A DNA stretch of 51,988 nucleotides. Origin: JALEVB01 sp022768265. GTDB lineage: Bacteria > Bacillota_I > Bacilli_A > Erysipelotrichales > Erysipelotrichaceae. How positions within the stretch are numbered: the stretch's first letter is position 1; each line of letters begins with the position of its first letter. Shown one piece after another: positions 35,801-44,413 of the stretch. Location: contig JAXFJE010000020.1 in assembly GCA_034168985.1 (NCBI GenBank), positions 1 to 51,988 of the forward strand. Direction: 5' to 3'. The notes below the pieces were generated by a model. It saw nothing but the letters and a program-made list of their open reading frames with translations, did not search any database and was not told the DNA's origin. Made by a program: the position numbers and the translations under genes.

Positions 35801-38800
35801 TTAAACATTGATAATCCTTTGGTTTTAACATATGAAGTGTTGAAAGATCAGCCAATAGTCAAGGATTTTCTATCTCAAAAGACCCCTGATGATAAATTAA
35901 GCTTGGAGTTTGTTTTAGAAGATGAGGATAATGCTTTGATAGATGCTTATATTCAAGTGGAAAATAGCGATGCGAATATTTTACTTGAAGAACAAATAAG
36001 CTTAGGGAAAAATCAAATTGAATTTGTTTTGACAGACAGTGAAAATTACCAAGTATTTATTAAAGCTAATTATGATTTAGATAGTAATCCTTACGATCAA
36101 GTTAATAATCATAAAGATATTGTGATATTTAGCCAAGAAATAATTGCTTCAAAAGATGTAATTGAATTAAAAGATATAACCAAAACTGTTTTATATAAAG
36201 TTACTGAGCAAAATTATGAAGAAATTGAGGTCCTAGATATCAGTCAAGGAGTACCAAATGATTTAACTTCATATATCGTAAAGATAGAAATGGCTCAATT
36301 ACCTGCTCTATATGCTGATGTCGTAAATATCCGTCACGATGATCATAAACAACAACTAACGATTGATATAGCACCAGATAATGTGGTTTTCTATGATGAT
36401 AACGGAATAAGACAAAATGGCTATAGTTTTAATATGGCGTTTCGTGATGAAAATGGAGATCATGGAGCAATTGCTAGCGCTCAGGAGTTTTTTGACAAAA
36501 TTAATTATGATCTTGATGGGCAGTTTGTTTTAGAACAGGATCTTGATGCTTCGATGATTAGTAAGGATGGTACGGCAATCAAAGGAATATTTACCGGTAG
36601 CATAGATGGTAATGGACACACAATCTATAATTTACCGACGACGATGTTTGAACGCTTATCAGGAGCTAAGATTTCTAATTTGATATTAAAGCAAGCAAGC
36701 GTTACTGGGCAAAACAATGCTATCTTAGCCAAAAATATAGAGAATAAAACTATTGTTGAAAAAGTGTATATTGTCGACAGTACATTGCATAGCACTACGA
36801 ATATGGTTGGAACTTTTGCGGGAGCATTAAATAATTCTACGATCACAGAAAGTGCGGCTATCAATATTAATGTCAAAGCTAGCCATACCATCGGAGGACT
36901 TGTTGGTCAAACAAATGGTACTACTGTGATAAAAGACAGTTATGTTACTGGAAAATTGCAAGGCACCATTAAGCATGATTTAGGCTCAAGGGTTGGTGGT
37001 ATCGTTGGATGGCATAGCGGAAATGCTATTGAAAGATGTTTTTCAGATGTAGAAATAATTTCTGTGAAAAATGCTGGCAATGGAGGTTTGATTGGAGGAC
37101 CAAGCAAGGCCAATAATAGCAAGATCATTGATTCATTTAGTATATGTCATGGTAATGCATATCGCTTGGCTGGCTTTAAAGATGCTTTAAAAAATGCTCA
37201 AAATGTTTATGAGCATGCTGAAGGAAGCGCTCAAAGCAATATCGAGGAAAATAATGTTTATGATATTAAGATGATCGATCGATTAGATTCACAATTCTTA
37301 GCAACAAATGTTAATTTTTCAGATAAAATTTGGCATCTTGAATTATCAGCAATAATCAAGATACCAAGTCTTCATAGTGATCCAACACCTAAAGATGATG
37401 CAGCATTTGAAATTGAGAATAATGTAAATGATATACCTAATTACAAGCGCGTTCGTAACCATTCAAGCTATCAAGCTGAGCGTGAAATAGCATATGCTAA
37501 TATGGCTAAGCTGATGCCTTTTGCTGATAGTGATATATGGATAAAGGAAGCAAATGCTTTGGATAATGATAATATCATGGTTGTAGAGCGTATAGACCAT
37601 ATAATACCATTAAATCAGGATGGTAAAGTGATTAGTGGTTTAGATGTGCAGCAAGTGGGAACAATAAATAAAATACGTATTATTTTTAGCAATGAACAAA
37701 TTCTAGAAAATAATGTAACGTATCAAAAAGTATTAGGAAATATTGTTGCAATGTATCAAGTTGATGGTCATTCATATCAATATCAATTTAATCGTTTTGT
37801 TAAGGACCTAAGTGAATATGACCTAAGTGATATATATGCTTGGGCTGAAGCTTTAGAGTATCAAAAAGATATTGCAGACATAACTTTGGAGGAGGAAAGT
37901 CGTCTTTATACAGATCACTTTGCATTAGAAGTTAAACCAATGATCAATGACTTTATCAATCTTTTGATCTTGAGCCAAGATACATTTCCAGCTTATTTAC
38001 AAAATGATTCATTAAAAAGTTTTGTTTATCATAAATTGAGGGAAGAAGATAAATTAGAGGCATATATTTATGCGTATAACTATTATCGAAAGTGGTATGA
38101 TTTCAATTTTGCAAATTTGAATTTAACAGATCTTATCTATTTCAATGGTACATTGTTGAATGAACAAATGACCATCGAAAGGCTAACTAATGATTTGTTA
38201 CTAGCAGAACAAAACCTTCGTGGAACCGATAAAACATATGAATATTTCCAACAAAAATTACAGCCGCTTTTGAATAAAGAAATGCTTGAATTTATAGCAG
38301 CTTTAGCTAAAAGTGTTGGTTATGATGATCCTAGTGATTGGATGGCAGCAGAGTTTAAAGGAATCTTGATTGAACAACCAGCACATAGTAGTGTTGAAGG
38401 AATTAATTATCGAATTTGGGATATGTTTAGTAATTTGGGACGTCGTAAATACATTGTTTTACCTATTCTTAGTGCTCCTCAAGAGGATATGTATATTGTT
38501 ACAGTGCCATCACAGATATTTATTGGAAGCATGAATCGCTATGGACAGTACTTGAATAAAGATGGCTATGAACGTGAAAGAATGGAAAATATGATTCGTG
38601 ATTATGTAGAAAAACTAGCGTATTTTTATGGTACATCTGCGACATGGATCACTAATTCCAAAGATATATTGAATGGTTTTGTTAACATTCAATATGATAC
38701 CAGAGAAAATTTTCCAGAGAATAATGTTACTAACGCAGGACGTCAGGAAAAAGGCATCACCAATGATCCTGTAATCAAATGGGTTTATGAAGCAATAAAT

Positions 38801-41134
38801 GCTTTTGCCTTAAGCAATGGTACGGGAGCATATGCAAATGGAACAGATGTTTTCTGGGTGTCGTTTGCGGCAATTGGAAATGATTTTACATTCTATGCTT
38901 TGACTCATGAAACAGCTCACAACCAAGATGGACGTTATTTTTATGCTGGATATGGTCGAAGAAAAATAACTGGTGCTGAGGCACACGCTGATGGGAATAT
39001 TGCCCAGCAGATAGAGGATGGTTCTATGGTGTTTAATATTTCTAAAACCGTGGATATTGGAGCAAATGTAACAAATAATTTTAGTTACGAAAGAATTGAT
39101 AGTGCAGAAAAGATTCATAGTTATTATCGAGCAATGTTTGAAACAGGATATTTAATTGATTATTTGCAAGGACTGGCTTTTTTCAAATTAACCCCAGAGG
39201 AGCAAGCTAAAATTGCAATTAAGATCGATCATGTTCCTGAAGGAAAAAATTCAGTGCGTTCGATTCATTCAGCATTAACTCCGGAAGAATTTGCAGCTAT
39301 GCAATTAAATGATTTCGAAGATTTGTGGGATAATCGAATTGCTTTAAAAGCAGTTGCTAATAGACAATCAGCAGGAGTTGGAGCATATGGGTATGAATCG
39401 TTTTATGATGTAAACTGGTATCAATCACATTATGATCAAGGAACTCCAGATAGTAGTTCGTTTAAAAGATTAGCTTTTGAGATGTTAGGTGTTGGTGGTT
39501 ATGAAGATGGATATGTTACATATATTTCTGCTAAAAGTGCCAATGACTTAGAAGCATTAAGAAGCGTTACAAATGATCCAAACATAACATGGAAGGAATA
39601 TAAACTGAATCGATATAAATATGTTGCAGATAATATTGGAAATATTACATACTTTGATCCAGATGTAATTGTTGATGAATTTGTTAAGGCTTTTAAAGAA
39701 GATGATGCTAAACGTTTACAAAGTATTGCTTTGAAACGTACATTATATGGGATAATCAAGAGAGCCACAAATGATTTTAGTACAGATAATATCTATGAAA
39801 GTGGACATATTACATATATTAGTTCGGCTCAACAATTGATAGATGAAATTAATAAACAACCGATGGGGCATTTTGTATTAAGTGAAGATTTAGATTTTAC
39901 GGGGATTTATCCTGAAGGGGAAGCTTATGTTAACAAACCGTTTTTTGGAATATTAGATGGTAATGGGCATACGATCCATGGAGTAGATAGAACTTTATTT
40001 ATAGAAGCAATTTACGCGCAAATATCTAATATAACAATTTCTGCACCTAGATATATTGATGGAACATCAGCATATATCTCGAAAACGGCACGAAATAGCA
40101 TTTTAGAAAATATTAAAGTTGAAAACGCAGATATCAGTTTGCCATATATTCAAAATAAACAAAATAGTTGTTATGAATTAAATCTTGAAGCGAATATTGG
40201 TGCAATAGAGATAAATAATATTGACGAATTATTAGCAATTAATAATTCTGAAAATGCAAAGCGAAAAATGTATATTTTAAATGCTGATATTGATGCAGCA
40301 GGCATTGATCTTGGAGGGAATGCTTTGATCGATGGAACATTTGCAGGAGAATTAGATGGTAATGGACATACTATCTACAATTTATCACAACCATTATTTA
40401 ATCAAATTGTTAATGCAAAGATCAGTAATTTGACTATTACTAATAGCAATATTACCAGTGATACTTATAAAGGTGCTTTGGCAAACAAAATTGTGGAAAG
40501 TGAGATATTCAATATTCGAGTACATGATACAACTATCACCAATAATACTAATCAGTTAGGAACATTAGCAGGACATATTCAAAGAAGTAATTTGGATAAA
40601 ATTGCTATCGTAAATGCCACTGTTACATCTAGCAATACAATTGGTGGAATTGCTGGTCAAATAGATACTTCAACATTACAAAATATCATAGTTAATGGAA
40701 GTTTTACTGGTACTTTATATCATACTTTGGGGTCTAGAGTTGGGGGCGTAGCAGGATGGTTAAGCACAGATAGTATCATTCATAATTGTTATGTAAATGC
40801 ATTTGTAGAAGGCGTAAATAGTGTTGGTAATGGTGGAATGATTGGTGGACCTAATAAAGGAACCGTTAATATCCATAATTCTATTAGCTTAGTTCAAGGA
40901 CCTAATTCATATCGAATAAGTGGCTTCCCTGTGCTTACAAATGTGGAAAATATTTATGAGCTTTCAACGTCTACAAGTTTAAGTAATTATAGTGATGATT
41001 TGAGTGATAAAGTTAAGTTGGTTGATGAAAATCAAGTATTAGATCCAAATTTCTATATTCAAGAATTGGGGTGGAGCGAAGAAGTTTGGGATTTTCAAGA
41101 TGTAAGTAATGGTAGTTTGCCAACTTTGAGATAA
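32816..41134 (+). CDS. Giant M26-family (IgA protease/Zmp-like) surface metalloprotease
   Basis: 2772 residues from a TTG start at 32816 with AAAGGAGA 7 nt upstream. Signal peptide 1-27; cohesin-like domain ~30-160; two membrane helices (~182-208, ~215-237); dockerin-like pair GDLNDDKQIDDVDVS and ADINNDGKITLQD (~242-297); four repeats of ~206 residues starting near 301, 507, 712 and 918; a GLUG-type beta region ~1220-1480; M26 peptidase ~1540-2330; a second GLUG region ~2330-2772. Zinc site H2031-E2032-TA-H2035 in LTHETAHNQDG with third ligand E2055 in TGAEAHADG, as in IgA1 proteases and Zmp proteins. No C-terminal LPXTG: the membrane hairpin near the N-terminus is the likely anchor, echoing the N-terminal anchoring of streptococcal M26 enzymes. 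Probably cleaves host glycoproteins or IgA (inference). Confidence 0.93.
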   Translation: MKFKNLFIVAALWAITIFGSNHYTVSANEETASTVSETAIRKGEEITITFALDNEINVKDIGVISGNLYYDDQIFEEVKMTDFTLSENWYEFKYNVNNNSFSALRNGDGDGNEVLTLHLKAKKELYPCDTEVLLTNLKVSNSKDEYEVKDISFNVQVISPNEPLSEKEDMIIPEMSQEITSVGILSPLMMLIYVGLGIAVTIIAIMLWKNNSWPIRIILAIAMVFCIGIGFYGNLVYTNQKGDLNDDKQIDDVDVSILQNHLLALQIMPKEVAYKADINNDGKITLQDLSQIIEKQQSLTTNYSVVINSAMEDKRFMKNEDIILMFTAEVTNDVNIKSIVVDGKDYLVQKDANIYKIKINSGDKAGIKDFHFTQVVLNNGIKVDVDYHESIEVLKSIPQVSDFTAEELVESGLLKLHFNIQDDDKALKYANLNVFIKDQAYDPIISMPLDELTNEIEIDIEAGVDHLLQISMEYDLNHRPDTQEDDPYKGINIFTKDLQFNFDYQFSFNNLATFNEQMKPTNIFGKDEKIILQFESYNVTKFKPEIIVIDGQRYTVNWIEDHKYQVIIPGFKDEGQKKIVVEKVILENGKEMLLNENNQVDISILKSIAKIKTFDVEEISAGEALKMKILIADEQGTLSNIRLNVYDDQGNIIKQAENIGLNYQDVLTFDQQITKYYTLELVANQDLSFDGSLFEQDIVLESFQVEAQPCVKVLDQQLTNKYFEKGEEIVLDYQLLTNQDQPIAKLVVNNQELSAEMIENGYFRVRIKAGNIAGPLKLNLNHIILADDKMIACRNVQFTEILKTIPKIENYSLEENIYNEEAKVTFEIIDDDGAFEKGKAELIAVDGSEAMQEQTFTNSGKNELTFKVKENKEYYLTIYQSYHRDSERSLQVDNEEALNKEIMIIKDYQLVIENGKTQNIAGEQTTYFTKAEDFVISFNSSNASPFKIDTIKIGEEEYIVEMKEDNVYSLAFKAEDQAGIYEIIINEVKLSNGKILNIDNPLVLTYEVLKDQPIVKDFLSQKTPDDKLSLEFVLEDEDNALIDAYIQVENSDANILLEEQISLGKNQIEFVLTDSENYQVFIKANYDLDSNPYDQVNNHKDIVIFSQEIIASKDVIELKDITKTVLYKVTEQNYEEIEVLDISQGVPNDLTSYIVKIEMAQLPALYADVVNIRHDDHKQQLTIDIAPDNVVFYDDNGIRQNGYSFNMAFRDENGDHGAIASAQEFFDKINYDLDGQFVLEQDLDASMISKDGTAIKGIFTGSIDGNGHTIYNLPTTMFERLSGAKISNLILKQASVTGQNNAILAKNIENKTIVEKVYIVDSTLHSTTNMVGTFAGALNNSTITESAAININVKASHTIGGLVGQTNGTTVIKDSYVTGKLQGTIKHDLGSRVGGIVGWHSGNAIERCFSDVEIISVKNAGNGGLIGGPSKANNSKIIDSFSICHGNAYRLAGFKDALKNAQNVYEHAEGSAQSNIEENNVYDIKMIDRLDSQFLATNVNFSDKIWHLELSAIIKIPSLHSDPTPKDDAAFEIENNVNDIPNYKRVRNHSSYQAEREIAYANMAKLMPFADSDIWIKEANALDNDNIMVVERIDHIIPLNQDGKVISGLDVQQVGTINKIRIIFSNEQILENNVTYQKVLGNIVAMYQVDGHSYQYQFNRFVKDLSEYDLSDIYAWAEALEYQKDIADITLEEESRLYTDHFALEVKPMINDFINLLILSQDTFPAYLQNDSLKSFVYHKLREEDKLEAYIYAYNYYRKWYDFNFANLNLTDLIYFNGTLLNEQMTIERLTNDLLLAEQNLRGTDKTYEYFQQKLQPLLNKEMLEFIAALAKSVGYDDPSDWMAAEFKGILIEQPAHSSVEGINYRIWDMFSNLGRRKYIVLPILSAPQEDMYIVTVPSQIFIGSMNRYGQYLNKDGYERERMENMIRDYVEKLAYFYGTSATWITNSKDILNGFVNIQYDTRENFPENNVTNAGRQEKGITNDPVIKWVYEAINAFALSNGTGAYANGTDVFWVSFAAIGNDFTFYALTHETAHNQDGRYFYAGYGRRKITGAEAHADGNIAQQIEDGSMVFNISKTVDIGANVTNNFSYERIDSAEKIHSYYRAMFETGYLIDYLQGLAFFKLTPEEQAKIAIKIDHVPEGKNSVRSIHSALTPEEFAAMQLNDFEDLWDNRIALKAVANRQSAGVGAYGYESFYDVNWYQSHYDQGTPDSSSFKRLAFEMLGVGGYEDGYVTYISAKSANDLEALRSVTNDPNITWKEYKLNRYKYVADNIGNITYFDPDVIVDEFVKAFKEDDAKRLQSIALKRTLYGIIKRATNDFSTDNIYESGHITYISSAQQLIDEINKQPMGHFVLSEDLDFTGIYPEGEAYVNKPFFGILDGNGHTIHGVDRTLFIEAIYAQISNITISAPRYIDGTSAYISKTARNSILENIKVENADISLPYIQNKQNSCYELNLEANIGAIEINNIDELLAINNSENAKRKMYILNADIDAAGIDLGGNALIDGTFAGELDGNGHTIYNLSQPLFNQIVNAKISNLTITNSNITSDTYKGALANKIVESEIFNIRVHDTTITNNTNQLGTLAGHIQRSNLDKIAIVNATVTSSNTIGGIAGQIDTSTLQNIIVNGSFTGTLYHTLGSRVGGVAGWLSTDSIIHNCYVNAFVEGVNSVGNGGMIGGPNKGTVNIHNSISLVQGPNSYRISGFPVLTNVENIYELSTSTSLSNYSDDLSDKVKLVDENQVLDPNFYIQELGWSEEVWDFQDVSNGSLPTLR

Positions 41135-41225
41135 ATAATTTATCATGCGAAAATAAGTATATTTTCTATTAATTTTCGATTTCAATTTGTTCATATAGAG
41201 GAGGCTTGTAATTTAGCTTTTATGG

Positions 41226-41268
41226 TATATCCCCTCCATACTGGATTATCCAGTAAGGAGGAGATATA
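41226..41268. repeat. 43-nt three-part symmetric hairpin
   Basis: TATATC / c / CCTCC / at / ACTGGAT, centre T, ATCCAGT / aa / GGAGG / a / GATATA. That gives 18 paired bases in three blocks with symmetric internal mismatches. No T-run. The 3' arm contains an AAGGAGG that looks like a ribosome binding site but has no ORF after it. Confidence 0.75.
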
Positions 41269-41302
41269 TTACATCATGTCGATGTTTTTTTAGAATATTT
41301 AT

Positions 41303-41353
41303 GGCAGAAAAGCACTTAATAATCTCAAAAATTAGTGACTTTTCTGCCTTTTA
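41303..41353 (+). terminator. Terminator downstream of the protease gene
   Basis: GGCAGAAAAG (41303-41312) / CTTTTCTGCC (41339-41348), extended inward by CAC/GTG and TAAT/ATTA, then TTTTATATT. It lies about 170 bp after the protease stop. Confidence 0.7.
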
Positions 41354-41450
41354 TATTGCATGAATTAGTGTGATTTATAGGATTATGGATGATAACATCA
41401 TGGCGATCACTAATAGTGACAATGTGAAATTGGTCAGCATCATGTAAACC

Positions 41451-42165
41451 ATGAATGAACTTGTTCTATAGGATCATTTGATTTGCAAGCATGAGGATGC
41501 ACTAGATTTTTGCTTCATTTATCTAAAAGTAAAGCATCTTTACAGCCGATTTGGAAGACGAAGCAATTATTTTTAAAGCGCTGATCATCATCGTTTTTGA
41601 ATATAATCCCATACGTATGGCATGCCAAGAGATTCAGGTAAATCTAGGCTATCGCTTGTTTCTAGGAATTGGAAATCGATGAACCTGTGCCTTACTTTTC
41701 AACTTGATCTTAAAACTATATCCTAAATCAGCTATTTTTAAAGAAATATTTGAAAAAATTCTTTCTTAGGCAGTGTCTTGCTGTTTTGTTGATTGTATGA
41801 CCGTATTCGAAAATAGCACTAATTTGCAAGCCATAAGCCAATAAAAGAAAACCATCAATGAAAGAACGATAGATCTAGAAAGCGGATGTTTCATAAGGGT
41901 AAAAAAAACTTAGCTTATTCGCATCAAACATTTTGGATAAGAAGGCATTTATTTTGAATGTATTGATCGTGCCAAGAAATATCCATGATGACATATCCTT
42001 TTTTGAAGCTTTTGCACAGCTTATCAAGGGTATATATAGAAGTTGAATCAAGAGTGTTTCATTAGATGCTGGTTTTCTGATTCCTGCTATGTGCAAAGAG
42101 CTCATGAAAAACGTTCAGGTTTCGTGTATGCGCATAAGCGGTCGATGCTAAAAAACTTTGAAAAA
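41451..42165 (+). pseudogene. Decayed IS1182-family transposase
   Basis: Plus-strand translation in changing frames gives transposase pieces in the right order: DHLICKHEDALDFCFIYLKV and HLYSRFGRRS from 41472 (an in-frame TAG precedes at 41469); ACQEIQVNLGYRLFLGI from 41620 in another frame; EPVPYFST near 41683; RMFHKGKKNLAYSHQTFW from about 41883; then AFILNVLIVPRNIHDDISFF from about 41945 in a third frame. These match the IS1182 pattern of N-terminal GRPSIDP, REIxVNxAYRWFLG, PxFSTxS and FHKGxxxxAYSxQT, NVHDS. Several frameshifts and stops make it nonfunctional. I could not define terminal inverted repeats. Confidence 0.8.
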
Positions 42166-42200
42166 TACCCACAAAAGTAAGCTAAAAAAGTTGTCTTACA

Positions 42201-42249
42201 TAACAAGCCCATACATCCTCATTTTGAATGAGAAAGTATGGGCTTGTTA
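42201..42249. terminator. Nested hairpin after butyrate kinase
   Basis: TAACAAGCCCATAC (42201-42214) / GTATGGGCTTGTTA (42236-42249), perfect 14 bp, with an inner hairpin CTCATT-TTG-AATGAG (42218-42232). No T-run on either strand, so it may be an inefficient terminator, a 3' protector, or an IS end. Confidence 0.5.
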
Positions 42250-42267
42250 ATAGTCTAAAATATGTCT

Positions 42268-43374
42268 CTAGACATTTTGATCTTTAAAACCATTCCATAC
42301 TGGTTTTCCAGTATATTTTTTTGCTTGTTGCTTTCCTGTTAATACTTGATAGGTATTAAAAGCAAGGGCTTCTTGTTCGTATTCGCCAGGGTATACTTTG
42401 ATAGGTGCGATCCATTCGCAACGATCTTTGATCATTTCATACACATCATCAAAGCGCATTAGCCCTCCAGTTAAGATAATAGCGTCAACTTTGCCCTTTA
42501 GCGTACAACTCATTGCACCGATACTTTTGCTAACTTGGTATATCATAGCTTGCCACACTCTAGTTGCTTTAGGATCAATACCAACTAAGGAATGAATCTT
42601 ATCGGAATTTGAGGTATTGAAATAATTAGATAGTCCCCCGGTACAACTACATAAATTAAGCATTTCACTTTTTGGCTTATCCCAAAGATAACGAATGACA
42701 TCGGTAATAGCCATGCTTCCCATACGCGTAGGAGTGAAAGGTCCATCACCACCACCTCCATCATTTCCGTCGATCATCATGCCATTTTCATGTGCGGTAA
42801 TCGTAATACCTCCATCGATATGACAAACGATCAAGTTAAGCTTTTCATATGGCTTACCAATTTCATTAGCATATTTGTGAGCTACAGCTTTAAGGTTTAA
42901 AGCGTGGCAGATCGATCGACGATAGATACCTTCGATACCAGTTATCCTTGCAAGATCGCAATATTCATCCACAACTGTTGGGTCGCTCATAAAGATCTTA
43001 CCGCCATATTTTTCTTGTATCATCTTAGCCATTTGTACACCTAGCATTGAAGAGTGATACAAACCTCCTTTAGAAGCTTTAGTATCTTCAATCAATAAAT
43101 CATCTACCTCGTAAGTGCCACTAACAACAGAAAAACTAGGGCCACCACGACTAGCGATAGCATCTAAATTACATAGATCGATGTTATTTTCTTTGATAAA
43201 TTTGTTAACTACCTCCATGCGATATGTTAGTTGGTCGTTGATCGTAGGAAAAGTTTTTAAGATGCTTGAATCGTGAAAAACATCTGTGGTAGTAATATGT
43301 TCTTTATTAATGAATAAGGAAAGCTTGGTTGAAGTAGAACCAGGATTTATTACAAGAATCTTATAGTTTTTCAT
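42268..43374 (-). CDS. buk: Butyrate kinase
   Basis: 368 residues, in the 355-370 range of the family. Acetokinase-type ATPase converting butyryl phosphate and ADP to butyrate and ATP, or the related branched-chain acyl phosphates. N-terminal phosphate loop VINPGSTSTKLSLF, IASRGGPSFSVVSGTYEVDD, HIDGGITITAHENG and ILTGGLMRFDD are characteristic. AAGGAGG lies just before the ATG. It stands alone; phosphotransbutyrylase is not in the window, so it may serve another acyl phosphate or pair with a distant gene. Confidence 0.95.
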   Translation of the reverse strand: MKNYKILVINPGSTSTKLSLFINKEHITTTDVFHDSSILKTFPTINDQLTYRMEVVNKFIKENNIDLCNLDAIASRGGPSFSVVSGTYEVDDLLIEDTKASKGGLYHSSMLGVQMAKMIQEKYGGKIFMSDPTVVDEYCDLARITGIEGIYRRSICHALNLKAVAHKYANEIGKPYEKLNLIVCHIDGGITITAHENGMMIDGNDGGGGDGPFTPTRMGSMAITDVIRYLWDKPKSEMLNLCSCTGGLSNYFNTSNSDKIHSLVGIDPKATRVWQAMIYQVSKSIGAMSCTLKGKVDAIILTGGLMRFDDVYEMIKDRCEWIAPIKVYPGEYEQEALAFNTYQVLTGKQQAKKYTGKPVWNGFKDQNV

Positions 43375-43481
43375 ATATCCTCCTTATAGAAAGCTAAACA
43401 CTTAATATTGTACGCAATTATTAATTGATTGTTAATAAATATATAGCATAAATATTTACTTGATGATAAAATATAGATGTA

Positions 43482-43506
43482 AAAATTATCGTTTTTCGAT
43501 AATTTT
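43482..43506. promoter_or_regulatory. Palindromic operator before the DUF2975 gene
   Basis: AAAATTATCG-TTTTT-CGATAATTTT, perfect 10-bp arms, 15 bp before the gene and just before AAAGGAGG. The TATCG-n5-CGATA core is a good candidate site for the small YozG-like regulator encoded in the operon (inference). Confidence 0.6.
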
Positions 43507-43521
43507 ATAAAGGAGGTAAGT

Positions 43522-44196
43522 ATGGGGCACATGTATCAAAACTATTTTGATTTAATGGCGTTTCTACCAGTGATCGCTATTGTTTTATTTATTATCATGC
43601 TTTATATCGTGCTGAAGTTTGATCGGGGCGAAGCTAAGATGAATTTTGTTACTAAGATTATCTTCTTAGATAGGTCATTAAAATTGATCCTCATTTTCTA
43701 TCTTATTGGTTTTGTGGTAGGGATGGCAGTAATCTTAGCTACGAGTGGGTTATTATATAATAGTTTTGGTGTGATTGATAATTTTCCCGCGGTTTTAGGT
43801 GTTGGTTCCATATTGACTAGCGTACCCCTTTTTATTCAACTATACTTTTATTATTTAATTTATAAAGAATACAAGATCTTGATCAATAATTTAAAACAAG
43901 AGATTATTTTTGATCAAAACAATGTCAAAGCTTTGAAGAAGATTGCTAAGGTAATGATATGGATCTTAATATTAAATCTAATACTTTATATTTTAAGTAA
44001 TTGTTCAATACTATTGGTCATGTTAGCAATGATAAGCAATTATGGCAATCTTTTTATGGACATGAATATCGATATCAATACGATCCTTGATATCAATGTC
44101 TTATTATATTTTGTGGTATGTATCATCTTTAATATCTTGGCAGAGGTCATGGCCAAAGCTACGGAAATATATGAAGAAAATCAATTGACGATTTAA
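43522..44196 (+). CDS. DUF2975-like membrane protein
   Basis: 224 residues with four membrane helices (about 11-30, 52-78, 90-115, 145-185) and a last one at about 190-213. The layout and ending LAEVMAKATEIYEENQLTI, followed directly by a small YozG-type regulator, identify the DUF2975/YozG pair widespread in Bacillota. Function unknown; such pairs may sense membrane or peptide stress. GGAGG lies before the ATG. First gene of a three-gene operon. Confidence 0.8.
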   Translation: MGHMYQNYFDLMAFLPVIAIVLFIIMLYIVLKFDRGEAKMNFVTKIIFLDRSLKLILIFYLIGFVVGMAVILATSGLLYNSFGVIDNFPAVLGVGSILTSVPLFIQLYFYYLIYKEYKILINNLKQEIIFDQNNVKALKKIAKVMIWILILNLILYILSNCSILLVMLAMISNYGNLFMDMNIDINTILDINVLLYFVVCIIFNILAEVMAKATEIYEENQLTI

Positions 44197-44198
44197 AT

Positions 44199-44408
44199 AT
44201 GATTAAAGTACATCTAAAAGAATTGCTTAAAGCTAAAGGAATGACCAATAAAGAACTAGCTGCTTTGATCGATATTACCGAAGCCAATCTTAGCATCTTA
44301 TGTAGTGGTAAAGCCAAAGCGGTAAGATTTTCCACTTTAGAAAAAATCTGTGCGGTCTTAGATTGTGATGTTAAAGATATTTTAAGTTATGATAAAGAAA
44401 AGGAGTAA
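44199..44408 (+). CDS. YozG-like small XRE regulator
   Basis: 69 residues, whole protein is one Cro/XRE helix-turn-helix: LKELLKAKGMTNKELAALI, ITEANLSILCSGKAKAVRFS, LEKICAVLDCDVKDIL. It starts 2 nt after the DUF2975 stop with no ribosome binding site of its own, so it is translationally coupled. Likely autoregulates the operon through the palindrome at 43482. Confidence 0.9.
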   Translation: MIKVHLKELLKAKGMTNKELAALIDITEANLSILCSGKAKAVRFSTLEKICAVLDCDVKDILSYDKEKE

Positions 44409-44413
44409 ACACT

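Larger units (their letters stand above)
41135..41450. other. Intergenic region with two long hairpins
   Basis: No gene seen. Holds the 43-nt imperfect palindrome (41226-41268) and the protease terminator (41303-41353); the rest is AT-rich and leads into the decayed transposase. Confidence 0.6.

Noticed and set aside
33740..39768. Antisense reading frames within the protease gene
   Set aside because: They lie opposite a continuous 8.3-kb reading frame with clear domains and have no start signals.
41875..42105. Minus-strand small protein
   Set aside because: It is the antisense of the decayed IS1182 transposase and has no family signature.
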